This document shows, one piece after another, positions 1 to 7,184 of a stretch of 12,825 nucleotides of DNA. The stretch spans positions 1 through 12,825 of the forward strand of contig CAMYJP010000042.1 of NCBI GenBank assembly GCA_947258675.1, given 5' to 3'. This DNA comes from an uncultured Desulfobulbaceae bacterium. Lineage in GTDB: Bacteria; Desulfobacterota; Desulfobulbia; Desulfobulbales; BM004. Under the pieces are notes generated by a model. It was not told the origin of the DNA. It saw only the letters and a program-made list of their open reading frames with translations, and did not search any database. A program made the position numbers and the translations under genes. The first letter of the stretch is position 1, and each line of letters begins with the position of its first letter.

Positions 1-263
1 CGAGCGGACACTAAATAGTCTTTTGATTCATTACTTGTCAGGGATTTGCTAAAGGAATTTTAGGTATAGGAGTTGAAAATATTATTAAAGGTTTTCTTGG
101 TCACGATCGAAAAAGTATAAGTCTCAAAACTTACTGATACTCTTTATTTTTTTATTTTTTTACTGAGGAAAATACATGAACAGTTTCAGCGGATATCACT
201 AAGGGTAAAAGATGGAATAAAGGAAAATTTTGTCAACAACCGTGAAGTAACGCGAGTTTATCG
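1..263. other. non-coding leader before the kinase cluster
   Basis: No full gene is visible here. A + strand reading frame open from the left edge stops with TAA at 50-52 after 16 codons; it could be the tail of an upstream gene but is too short to identify. Positions 141-162 are very T-rich. I looked for a sigma-70 promoter and for a sigma-54 element and found no pair of boxes at acceptable spacing. The kinase frame is closed upstream by TGA at 243-245. Confidence 0.5.
176..202 (+). CDS. possible 8-codon leader ORF upstream of hybrid kinase
   Basis: An ATG at 176 is preceded at 6 nt by GAGGA (165-169), the best Shine-Dalgarno match in the leader and clearly better than anything before the kinase start at 264. 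It encodes MNSFSGYH and stops at TAA 200-202, 61 nt before the kinase. It could be a translated leader peptide, a remnant, or chance. Nothing in its codons suggests amino-acid attenuation. Confidence 0.2.
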   Translation: MNSFSGYH

Positions 264-3200
264 ATGGTAGAAAAAATATTTTCAATGACCCTGTACTATA
301 ATTATTCTTTTTCCGTTTACGCAATCCCGGTATTTTGGGTCGGAATAATCACTCTGATTCTCGGCATCTATATCTTTGACGCAAGACAGAGAAATATGTT
401 CGGGTTTAAATTTTTTGTAACATCATTGTTTACGGCTCTATGGCTTATCTCAATTGGACTAGCCTACTGCAGTAGGGAAAAGACAATAGCAATCCTCTGG
501 GTCAGATTGGCGATGGTTGGAGTGGCTCTCATTCCATTCACCCAGTTTTTATTTAATGCTGAAATCGCCAAGCATACCAAAAAAGCGAAAAGTTATAAAT
601 TTCTCTTGGTTGGCTCATTGATTTTTTCAGTACTATTTTCTCTGTTGTCATTGAATACTGATCTTTTTGTTAAAGACGTTAAGCAGTATTTCTGGGGATT
701 TTATCCAATCTTTGGGCCGGTCGGTGTTGTTTTTGCCGTTTTCTTTGTTTCGTTAGGTGCAATAACATTACAGAGCCTTTATGTCGGGTATAGGGCTGCA
801 ATTTCTTCCAGGGAAAAAATTCGTGTTAAGCTCATGCTGATGGCGGTGAACATCGGCTATCTGGCTTCTATTGATTTCGTGGCTGGATTTGGTGTCTCTT
901 TATATCCATTCGGTTACCTACCTATTACAATAATGATTTTAATTTGGGTATATGTCTCCTTCCGCTATCAATTTTCCGATATTACACCACAGAGTGCAGC
1001 CAGAGAGACACTGGCAGCAATGCAAAGCGCTCTTATGGTTACTGATACTGATGGCAGAATCCAACTAATCAACGGGCGGGCCAGTCTGCTATTAGAATTA
1101 TCTGAAAATGATCTAATCAACAAAGATGTAATAAAATTATTAGGAATACCGGCTGAATATAAAGATATTGACAATCTCAACAGGAAATCTGTCTATGATA
1201 CAGAGATAGATATTGTTAGTAAAAGTCAGAAAGCCATTCCGGTTTCTCTGTCAATCTCGGTTATTAAAGACACAAAAGAGTGTCCAATTGGCATTGTATA
1301 TATTCTGCTGGATATATCACGTCGCAAACATGCTGAACAGCAGTTGCTCATTGAGAAAACAAAAGCTGAATCTACTAGGGACAGACTGCAGCAAACTATC
1401 AATGCCATCTCTGTGACAATATCCTCGGTTGAAAGGGAGAAAGAAGACAGCCTGCTTAATTTTATTCCTCCTGTTAACCCCAATTTACCGAATTGCTGGG
1501 ACATAAAAGGTTGTAATTTTGAGAGATGTCCTTCTTATGGTGTTAAAAATCATCGCTGTTGGCAGATTGCCGGCACCTACTGCGGGGGGATGGTCCAAGG
1601 CACTTTTGCTCAAAAAATAGATGACTGCAAAGAATGTTCAGTCTATATGATGGCGACTCCTGATCAGATGTCTAACGTGCAGGAAACCTTCAATAATATA
1701 ATGAAAATTCTTTCTATTTCCCAAAAGAAATTAATTAAGGCAAACCTGGATGCAAAAGAGGCAGATAGGGCAAAATCTTCCTTTCTGGCCAATATGAGTC
1801 ATGAAATAAGAACTCCGCTCAACGGCATTATCGGTATGGTCGAGATATGTTTGGGCACTGGACTTACAGCGGAGCAGCAGGAATATCTGGAACTTGCATA
1901 TTCGGAAGCCACCTCTATGCTGAACCTTATCAATGATATTCTCGATTTTTCAAAGATTGAGGCCGGCAGGCTGGATATGGAAGAGATACCTTTTAATCTC
2001 AAGTATCTTATTGATGATATTACTAATAGTTTCAGATTGCTGGCTGCGCAAAAAGGGGTGGCAATATTCGCCAGCCTTACTGATGAAATACCGGTAGGAT
2101 TATTAGGTGATCCCGGCCGGTTGCGTCAGATCTTTGTTAACCTCATCAGCAATTCATTAAAATTTACCCCAGAAGGTGGAAAGATTGATATCAATGGAAA
2201 ACTGGTGAAAACTGATGATTCGGCAGTTACCCTGCAGTTCTCAGTATCTGACAACGGTATTGGAATTCCGCCAGAAAATCAGGAACATATTTTTGAAAGT
2301 TTCACCCAGGCCGATGGATCAACCACAAGGAAATTTGGTGGTACCGGGTTGGGCACCAGCATATCAAAGCAACTTTCAGAGGCAATGGGGGGTGACATAA
2401 CCCTTGAAAGTGATGGCAAGAGCGGAACCACTTTTACCTTTACTGTTGTATTGAGAAAACAGGAACTAGCAATAAACCAGAAAGCGGACAAGGTTGAATT
2501 AGATGATTTAAGCGTTCTTGTTATTGACGACAATCAGGTCTATAGAGATGAACTTAGGGAAGACCTTTTATCTTATGGATGTCTCGTTACCTGTGCAACC
2601 AATTGTAAAGAGGCTCTGATCCTTTTAGGGGATAAAAGCGATGCCCGTGTGGATTTTGATCTCATTGTCATTAATTTGCAAATGACCATGATGAATGGAT
2701 TTGATTGCGCCGCCACAGTCAGGAAAATAGAGAATTGGAAAGCAGTACCGATTATTGCTTTTGTTTCAGTGGGGACGCGCGGGGATGGGAGAAAATGTAT
2801 TGATGTTGGAATTAATGCCTACCTCACCAGACCAATCAGCAGGGAAGGGCTTCGACAAATTATTGAGATGGTATTTGCAGGCGGACAGGAACTGTTCACA
2901 AAACATCACCTTGCTGAGGATGCAGAACTTAATGAAAAGAAAAAGGATTTACGTGTTCTTTTGGTTGAGGATTATCCAACCAATCAGAAAGTGGCTTTAC
3001 GTCATCTTGAGAATGCCGGTTTTCTTGTTGATTTGGCGGAAAATGGCAAACAGGCGGTTGAGGCATGTGAGAGTGAACACTATGATGTGATACTTATGGA
3101 TATTCAGATGCCGGTAATGGATGGTTATGAGGCAACTGCAACGATTCGCAAGATTGATAAATCAAGGCAGTCAGTGAGCATTGCGCAAAACAATGAGGGA

Positions 3201-3749
3201 GATAGCGTGCCGATTATAGCCATGACTGCTCATGCCATGCGCGGCTACCGTGAAAAATGTTTGGACGCAGGAATGGATGATTTTATTACCAAACCGTTAA
3301 GAAGAAATGAATTGCTGGCGATAGTGAATAAATGGGTGAATTCGCAACCTGAACCTGAAGAGGAGTCGGCCGCTATGATCAATATCAGACAATCTGTTAA
3401 TCAGAGCGAATCAGCAGAAATGGTAATGAATTTTGAAAAGGCAGTTGAGGAATTCGAGGGTGATAAAGAATTTTTAGTGGAAGTACTGTCTGGTTTTCTG
3501 GAGAATATCAGTAAACAATTGGGGACAATACAACAGGCCATAAACAATAATGATGCAGAAACTGTGAGAAGAGAAGCGCATTCCATAAAAGGAGGTGCTG
3601 CAAACTTAACTGCCAACGACCTCAGCCAGGTAGCCTTTGAATTAGAGAACATCGGCAGGTCTGGAGAATTGGCGGCCGCATTGGACACACTCGGCAAACT
3701 CGAAGCAGAGTATGGGAAACTCAATAATTTTGCCCAGGATATTGCCTGA
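264..3749 (+). CDS. membrane hybrid histidine kinase: 7TM-PAS-twoCW-HisKA-HATPase-REC-REC-Hpt
   Basis: Sensor kinase that should autophosphorylate on His and pass the phosphate through a receiver to its own Hpt domain. Residues about 18-233 hold around seven hydrophobic helices resembling the histidine-kinase N-terminal 7TM region. A PAS-like domain spans about 245-355, then a helical linker. Residues 411-458 form a two-CW type cysteine domain: C411-W412, C417, C422, C432-W433, C440, C455, C458. HisKA carries the H-box MSHEIRTP with H513; the ATPase domain shows N630, DNGIGIP at 663-669 and GGTGLG at 692-697. Receiver 1 (about 748-870) is degenerate: N804 replaces the acceptor Asp and R856 replaces the conserved Lys. 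Receiver 2 (about 896-1022) is intact, with D946 and K1010. The C-terminal Hpt has AHSIKGGAANL with H1106. ATG264 has no clear ribosome site; ATG285 is an alternative, and TGA at 243 excludes a longer form. The next gene follows after 33 nt, suggesting an operon. The ligand is unknown; the two-CW part may bind metal or sense redox state (inference). Confidence 0.93.
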   Translation: MVEKIFSMTLYYNYSFSVYAIPVFWVGIITLILGIYIFDARQRNMFGFKFFVTSLFTALWLISIGLAYCSREKTIAILWVRLAMVGVALIPFTQFLFNAEIAKHTKKAKSYKFLLVGSLIFSVLFSLLSLNTDLFVKDVKQYFWGFYPIFGPVGVVFAVFFVSLGAITLQSLYVGYRAAISSREKIRVKLMLMAVNIGYLASIDFVAGFGVSLYPFGYLPITIMILIWVYVSFRYQFSDITPQSAARETLAAMQSALMVTDTDGRIQLINGRASLLLELSENDLINKDVIKLLGIPAEYKDIDNLNRKSVYDTEIDIVSKSQKAIPVSLSISVIKDTKECPIGIVYILLDISRRKHAEQQLLIEKTKAESTRDRLQQTINAISVTISSVEREKEDSLLNFIPPVNPNLPNCWDIKGCNFERCPSYGVKNHRCWQIAGTYCGGMVQGTFAQKIDDCKECSVYMMATPDQMSNVQETFNNIMKILSISQKKLIKANLDAKEADRAKSSFLANMSHEIRTPLNGIIGMVEICLGTGLTAEQQEYLELAYSEATSMLNLINDILDFSKIEAGRLDMEEIPFNLKYLIDDITNSFRLLAAQKGVAIFASLTDEIPVGLLGDPGRLRQIFVNLISNSLKFTPEGGKIDINGKLVKTDDSAVTLQFSVSDNGIGIPPENQEHIFESFTQADGSTTRKFGGTGLGTSISKQLSEAMGGDITLESDGKSGTTFTFTVVLRKQELAINQKADKVELDDLSVLVIDDNQVYRDELREDLLSYGCLVTCATNCKEALILLGDKSDARVDFDLIVINLQMTMMNGFDCAATVRKIENWKAVPIIAFVSVGTRGDGRKCIDVGINAYLTRPISREGLRQIIEMVFAGGQELFTKHHLAEDAELNEKKKDLRVLLVEDYPTNQKVALRHLENAGFLVDLAENGKQAVEACESEHYDVILMDIQMPVMDGYEATATIRKIDKSRQSVSIAQNNEGDSVPIIAMTAHAMRGYREKCLDAGMDDFITKPLRRNELLAIVNKWVNSQPEPEEESAAMINIRQSVNQSESAEMVMNFEKAVEEFEGDKEFLVEVLSGFLENISKQLGTIQQAINNNDAETVRREAHSIKGGAANLTANDLSQVAFELENIGRSGELAAALDTLGKLEAEYGKLNNFAQDIA

Positions 3750-3782
3750 AAGACAAAGGGATTAAATTGAGGGAGAACATGT

Positions 3783-4193
3783 ATGAAAACTTTGATTGTT
3801 GAAGATGAATTTGTTTCAAGGGCAAAGCTTCAGAAAATATTGTCGGCCTATGGCGAATGTCATGTAGCGGTTGACGGAAAAGAAGGGTTAGAGGCTTTCA
3901 GACTTGCCCTGGATGATAATGCTCCATATGACCTAGTATGTATGGATATACTGATGCCTGAACTTGATGGCCATGAGGCGGTTCAGGAGATAAGAAATTT
4001 TGAAGAAGCCATGGGCATAAAAGGTTTGAACCATGTGAAAGTGATAATGACTACTGGATTGGCAGATGGCAAAAATGTAATGAAAGCTTTTATAAAAGGA
4101 CAGTGCGAAGCGTATCTTCCAAAACCGATCCAGAAAGAAAAACTTCTTGAAGAGTTGCAAAAATTGGAACTGATCAATCAGACTGCAGCATAA
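3783..4193 (+). CDS. CheY-like single-domain response regulator
   Basis: A 136-aa stand-alone receiver with no output domain. The acidic pocket (E7, D8), phospho-acceptor D55 in MDILMP, T90/T91 in IMTTG and K114 in LPKP are all present, so it should be phosphorylatable. GGGAG at 3771-3775 sits 7 nt before ATG3783. It lies 33 nt after the hybrid kinase, whose C-terminal Hpt (H1106) is a natural phosphodonor; that pairing is inferred from position. Its N-terminus (LIVEDEFVSRAKL, then YGEC) is strikingly similar to the receiver of the kinase at 4723 (LIADDELVSRAKL, FGEC), pointing to a duplication inside the cluster. With no effector domain, output would be by protein interaction or by handing on phosphate. 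Confidence 0.92.
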   Translation: MKTLIVEDEFVSRAKLQKILSAYGECHVAVDGKEGLEAFRLALDDNAPYDLVCMDILMPELDGHEAVQEIRNFEEAMGIKGLNHVKVIMTTGLADGKNVMKAFIKGQCEAYLPKPIQKEKLLEELQKLELINQTAA

Positions 4194-4226
4194 TCAATTT
4201 ATTCTTACTAATACATCTGGTGATAC

Positions 4227-4619
4227 ATGAACTCGATCGGTAATTCTTCAAAGAGCAACCCATGTGTCCTTATCATTGATGATGAGGAAAATATGCGCAG
4301 GAGCATACGACGACTTCTTGCCAATGACTATGAAGTCCTTGAAGCTGCTGATGGTGAAGAAGGGATTCGGTTGTTGCATCAAAATAAAGTTGATCTGGCG
4401 ATTACTGATATTTTCATGCCGGATAAAGATGGTATTTTGACCATAAAGGATATACGACATAATTTTCCGGATGTTAAAATTATTGCCATGTCTGGTGGCG
4501 GCTCAATCGGGTCAACAAATTCTTTACATGTGGCAAAAGTCCTTGGCGCAGAGGAGGTTTTCTCAAAACCCTTTGAACCCGAGGAACTGCTTTCGACAAT
4601 TCAGGAGATGCTGAAATGA
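4227..4619 (+). CDS. single-domain response regulator (receiver only)
   Basis: A 130-aa receiver with a short polar N-terminal tail (residues 1-11). Pocket acids D18/D19, phospho-acceptor D61 in ITDIFMPDKDG, S89 in AMSGGG and K114 in SKPF are intact. It starts 33 nt after the preceding receiver gene and belongs to the same co-directional run. The ribosome site is weak (GGTGA at 4219-4223, only 3 nt from ATG4227). It is less like the other receivers here than those are like each other, so it is probably a separate recruit and not a recent duplicate. No output domain; partner and target cannot be read from the sequence. Confidence 0.92.
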   Translation: MNSIGNSSKSNPCVLIIDDEENMRRSIRRLLANDYEVLEAADGEEGIRLLHQNKVDLAITDIFMPDKDGILTIKDIRHNFPDVKIIAMSGGGSIGSTNSLHVAKVLGAEEVFSKPFEPEELLSTIQEMLK

Positions 4620-4654
4620 CATATTATTTTTCAGGGGTGAGAGCTCAGAAGAAC

Positions 4655-4726
4655 ATGAAATATATAATTATTCGAAAGTACCGTAGTCTAAATCTTCTAA
4701 CTACCAGATTGGGGAGAGTAGTATGA
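4655..4726 (+). CDS. possible 23-aa ORF overlapping the start of the soluble kinase
   Basis: ATG4655 opens a 23-codon frame (MKYIIIRKYR start, basic and hydrophobic) whose TGA at 4724-4726 overlaps the ATG of the kinase in an ATGA arrangement, as seen in translational coupling. The ribosome site is poor (AGAAG 3 nt before the ATG), and the frame reads through the kinase's own GGGGAG site. No family is recognised. It may be chance in a 103-nt intergenic stretch. Confidence 0.15.
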   Translation: MKYIIIRKYRSLNLLTTRLGRVV

Positions 4727-5946
4727 AAATTTTAATAGCTGATGATGAACTTGTAAGCCGAGCGAAGCTTGGTTGTATTTTAAAAGATTTTGGTGAATGC
4801 ATCGAAGTTGAAAACGGTGAACAGGCAATGAAAATTGCATGCTCTGCACCATTTCCTGACTTAATTCTGCTTGATGTAATGATGCCGGGAATGAACGGGT
4901 ATGATACATGTGAAGAATTGAAAAGAAATCCAGAGACTAAGCATATTCCGATTATTTTTATTACCGCACTTATGGATCAGGAGGATGAGGTAAAGGGATT
5001 TCAGTGCGGGGCGAGTGACTTTATTAAAAAACCGTTTGCGCCAGATATTGTAAAAGCCAGAGTTTCGACACTGCTTGAGATAAAAAAATACCGGGATAAC
5101 CTTGAATTATTGGTAAGCGAACGCACAAAGGAGCTGGAAGAGGCATATGAAAACCTAAAATCAACCCATGAGCAGATTTTACAGCAGGAGAAACTTGCTT
5201 CTATAGGCCAGTTAGCAGCTGGTGTTGCCCATGAAATTAATAATCCTACAGGATTCATCTCAAGCAATTTAGGGACGTTAGCAAAATACCTGGATAAAAT
5301 TGAAACATTTATTCAGGAGATTTCAAATTCAGTTGGGGAAGAACATCAGGAAAAGGTTACCAATCTGCGAAAAAAATTAAAAATTGATTTTCTTTTAGAG
5401 GATATAAGAGATTTAGTTTCCGAATCTCTTGAAGGGACTGATGGAATTAAAAAGATTGTCATGGGCCTTAAGAATTTTTCACGTAAAGACCAGGATACTT
5501 GCATTTCTGCCAACATCAATGAATGTATGGAAAACACTCTTAATGTGATCTGGAACGAGTTGAAATATAAGGCCACTGTGCAAAAACAATATGGAGAACT
5601 CAATAATACAAAGTGCTATCCGCAACAGCTTAATCAGGTGTTTATGAACCTGTTGGTTAATGCAGCCCATGCGATAGAGGAAAAAGGGGATATAACTATT
5701 AAAACAATGCAGAAAAATGGTACCATTACCGTATCAATCGCGGATACAGGTTGTGGCATTTCTCAGGAAAATCTGCAAAAGATATTTAATCCATTTTTTA
5801 CAACCAAGGAAGTGGGAAAAGGCACCGGGCTAGGAATGAGCATTGCCACTGACATAGTGAACAAGCATAATGGTGAGCTTTCAGTGGAAAGTGAACTTGG
5901 TAAAGGGAGTACGTTTTTTGTTAAACTTCCAGTTGTAGAGGAGTAA
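4723..5946 (+). CDS. soluble hybrid histidine kinase: REC-coiled coil-HisKA-HATPase
   Basis: A 407-aa cytoplasmic kinase with its receiver at the N-terminus. The receiver (about 1-118) has D7/D8, acceptor D51 in LLDVMMPGMNG, T81 and K103 in KKPF. A charged coiled coil (about 120-158) leads into the H-box LAAGVAHEINNP with H170, a NtrB-like phosphoacceptor pattern. The ATPase domain has the N-box with N309 and N313, DTGCGI at 341-346, FFTT and GKGTGLGM at 366-372. No membrane segment or PAS is seen, so its input is probably phosphorylation of its own receiver, making it a second tier of the relay. GGGGAG (4711-4716) stands 6 nt before ATG4723. Its receiver closely resembles the stand-alone regulator at 3783. 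It is the last gene of the cluster and converges on tRNA-His, with a strong hairpin between. Confidence 0.93.
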   Translation: MKILIADDELVSRAKLGCILKDFGECIEVENGEQAMKIACSAPFPDLILLDVMMPGMNGYDTCEELKRNPETKHIPIIFITALMDQEDEVKGFQCGASDFIKKPFAPDIVKARVSTLLEIKKYRDNLELLVSERTKELEEAYENLKSTHEQILQQEKLASIGQLAAGVAHEINNPTGFISSNLGTLAKYLDKIETFIQEISNSVGEEHQEKVTNLRKKLKIDFLLEDIRDLVSESLEGTDGIKKIVMGLKNFSRKDQDTCISANINECMENTLNVIWNELKYKATVQKQYGELNNTKCYPQQLNQVFMNLLVNAAHAIEEKGDITIKTMQKNGTITVSIADTGCGISQENLQKIFNPFFTTKEVGKGTGLGMSIATDIVNKHNGELSVESELGKGSTFFVKLPVVEE

Positions 5947-5978
5947 TACAGGAGATTGCTTCGAAAGTTTGTGCTTCA

Positions 5979-6015
5979 AGAAAAAAAGGGTTTCAGCAGC
6001 ATTGCTGAAACCCTT
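5979..6015 (-). terminator. rho-independent terminator of tRNA-His, possibly bidirectional
   Basis: A perfect 13-bp stem (5986-5998 with 6003-6015) closes a 4-nt loop. Read on the - strand it begins 9 nt after the tRNA CCA end and continues into a run of T (complement of A5981-A5987), a classic intrinsic terminator. On the + strand it lies 39 nt after the soluble kinase stop but is followed only by GCTTATTTC, so termination in that direction would be weaker. Confidence 0.88.
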
Positions 6016-6024
6016 GCTTATTTC

Positions 6025-6102
6025 TGGGGTGAGCGATGGGAATTGAACCCACGGCCTCTTGGGCCACAACCAAGTGCTCTAACCAACTGAGCTACGCCCA
6101 CC
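6025..6102 (-). tRNA. tRNA-His (GTG anticodon)
   Basis: The complement folds into a full cloverleaf. The acceptor stem is GTGGGCG with CGCTCAC (one G-U pair), the D arm is GCTC/GAGC, the anticodon stem is CTTGG/CCAAG with loop TTGTGGC giving anticodon GTG, and the T arm is GTGGG/CCCAT with loop TTCAATT. The extra 5' G (-1) typical of histidine tRNA is encoded at 6102, opposite discriminator C73 at 6028, and the 3' CCA is encoded at 6025-6027. It sits alone on the - strand between its own promoter and terminator. Confidence 0.97.
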
Positions 6103-6116
6103 ATAGATACCGCAAT

Positions 6117-6145
6117 TCTATACTAGATAGACAAAAATTTGGCAA
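6117..6145 (-). promoter_or_regulatory. sigma-70 type promoter for tRNA-His
   Basis: On the - strand a -35 box TTGCCA (6140-6145) and a -10 box TATAGA (6117-6122) are separated by exactly 17 bp. The mature tRNA begins 14 nt past the -10 box, allowing a very short leader. This is the best promoter pair I found in the window. Confidence 0.72.
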
Positions 6146-6238
6146 GAGTAAAGTCTTTTGGCGAAATGCCTTGGTTTCTCTATATGAGCGAGGTTAAGGT
6201 GATCGGGTGATATTGTGTATTTGTATTGTATAAAAGAG

Positions 6239-6892
6239 TTATTTGAGTTCTTTTTGGCAATGCTTGCAAAGCTTAGCCTGGCGCTTTATTATTTCGGAAC
6301 AGAAAGGACACTCAATTTTATAGTTTTTTGCCAGAAGTTGTTTTAAAGCCATATTCACTTTGTGTTCTAAGGATTCGTTTTTAAATGTGTGATTACGAAT
6401 CGGATCAACACAGGAAATATCATTAACTTCACAAAGAAGCTCACAGGCGCGCTCCCTTCCATGAATGTCAGCCGCTTCGTTTAAGATGAGACAGAGAAGG
6501 GGTTCAACGTTTTTCTCTTCCACGCAGGTGTCCATTTTGGCAAGCGCTTCCTTTTCCCCGGCATAGCGTTTATTTTTCATTTTTATATCTTCAACATCAA
6601 CTTCGCTGCCGTGGAAAGCATCTTTACTGCCGACCATCATTGGGGTGCCTTTTTTTTCTCCAGGGACAAGCATATATCTGTAGGAAGAGGAATGACCGTA
6701 CTGTTCTTCAATATGTTGCCAGCCGTTTACAAAGAGAGGGCATTCATCATTTAAACAGATAAAAAGTACGTCCGATCCCCAGCCGAGTCCGTCGCCAATA
6801 TGAAAAGGGGGAGCATTGCAGCACGATAGTTCTGTGTTACAATGGGGGCAGATATGTATTTCGTCTAGGATTGAAAGATCAGCATTTAACAT
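6239..6892 (-). CDS. hypothetical protein with zinc-ribbon cysteine clusters at both ends
   Basis: A 217-aa protein of unknown function. The N-terminal part has C15/C18 (CPHC), C24/C25 and C46/C51, a zinc-ribbon-like arrangement around a GDGLGWGSD stretch. The C-terminus has a second cluster, C195/C198 (CPFC) and C209/C212 (CKHC), in the pattern of short zinc ribbons that end many bacterial proteins. Residues about 125-190 between them are helical and resemble a HEAT-like repeat unit. No signal peptide or membrane segment is seen, so it is probably cytoplasmic. GGAG (6900-6903) lies 7 nt before ATG6892, fixing the start. It is separated by 292 nt from the dehydratase/dehydrogenase gene upstream and by 136 nt from the tRNA downstream, so it may be its own unit. 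Metal binding is inferred from cysteines only; catalytic residues cannot be named. Confidence 0.82.
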   Translation of the reverse strand: MLNADLSILDEIHICPHCNTELSCCNAPPFHIGDGLGWGSDVLFICLNDECPLFVNGWQHIEEQYGHSSSYRYMLVPGEKKGTPMMVGSKDAFHGSEVDVEDIKMKNKRYAGEKEALAKMDTCVEEKNVEPLLCLILNEAADIHGRERACELLCEVNDISCVDPIRNHTFKNESLEHKVNMALKQLLAKNYKIECPFCSEIIKRQAKLCKHCQKELK

Positions 6893-6943
6893 GTATTTTC
6901 TCCAACAAATTAATTTTTTACCGTAAAAACAGACGTTGCAGCA

Positions 6944-6991
6944 ATTCAGTTTTGAGAAAGCGGATTAAATGAAGGTAATTTTGAACTGAAT
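6944..6991. repeat. 8-bp inverted repeat in the leader of the zinc-ribbon gene
   Basis: ATTCAGTT (6944-6951) is mirrored perfectly by AACTGAAT (6984-6991), with a 32-nt spacer. It lies 52-99 nt upstream of the start codon at 6892. The spacing is long for a terminator and there is no T run after it, so a leader structure or paired operator half-sites are possible; it could also be chance in AT-rich DNA. I saw no convincing promoter in 6904-7184. Confidence 0.3.
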
Positions 6992-7184
6992 GGCGATCGG
7001 TTACTTCTTAAGCAGAAATTAGGATCACAACTATTTATGAACTCTTCAAGCCTTTTTGTAACGCTTGTGAATTGTTAAATCCTTTTATAGGCTTTATTAA
7101 TCTATGCTGCAAGGTAAGCATCAATAAATCAAAGTCAACGTCCGCTTAATTCATCCTTAAAGTCTTTTATCAACAGATTGGCTG

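Noticed and set aside
2..52. Open frame at the left edge as the end of an upstream gene
   Set aside because: Only 16 codons before TAA and no recognisable motif, so it cannot be distinguished from chance.
97..121. TTGGTC...TATAAG as a promoter for the kinase cluster
   Set aside because: The spacing is 13 bp, too short for a sigma-70 promoter.
4655..4726. 23-codon ORF as a confident small gene
   Set aside because: Poor ribosome site, no recognisable motif, and it overlaps the ribosome site of the kinase; kept only at low confidence.
6025..6102. tRNA-His as an integration site for a mobile element
   Set aside because: No integrase and no repeated copy of the tRNA 3' end were seen in the window.
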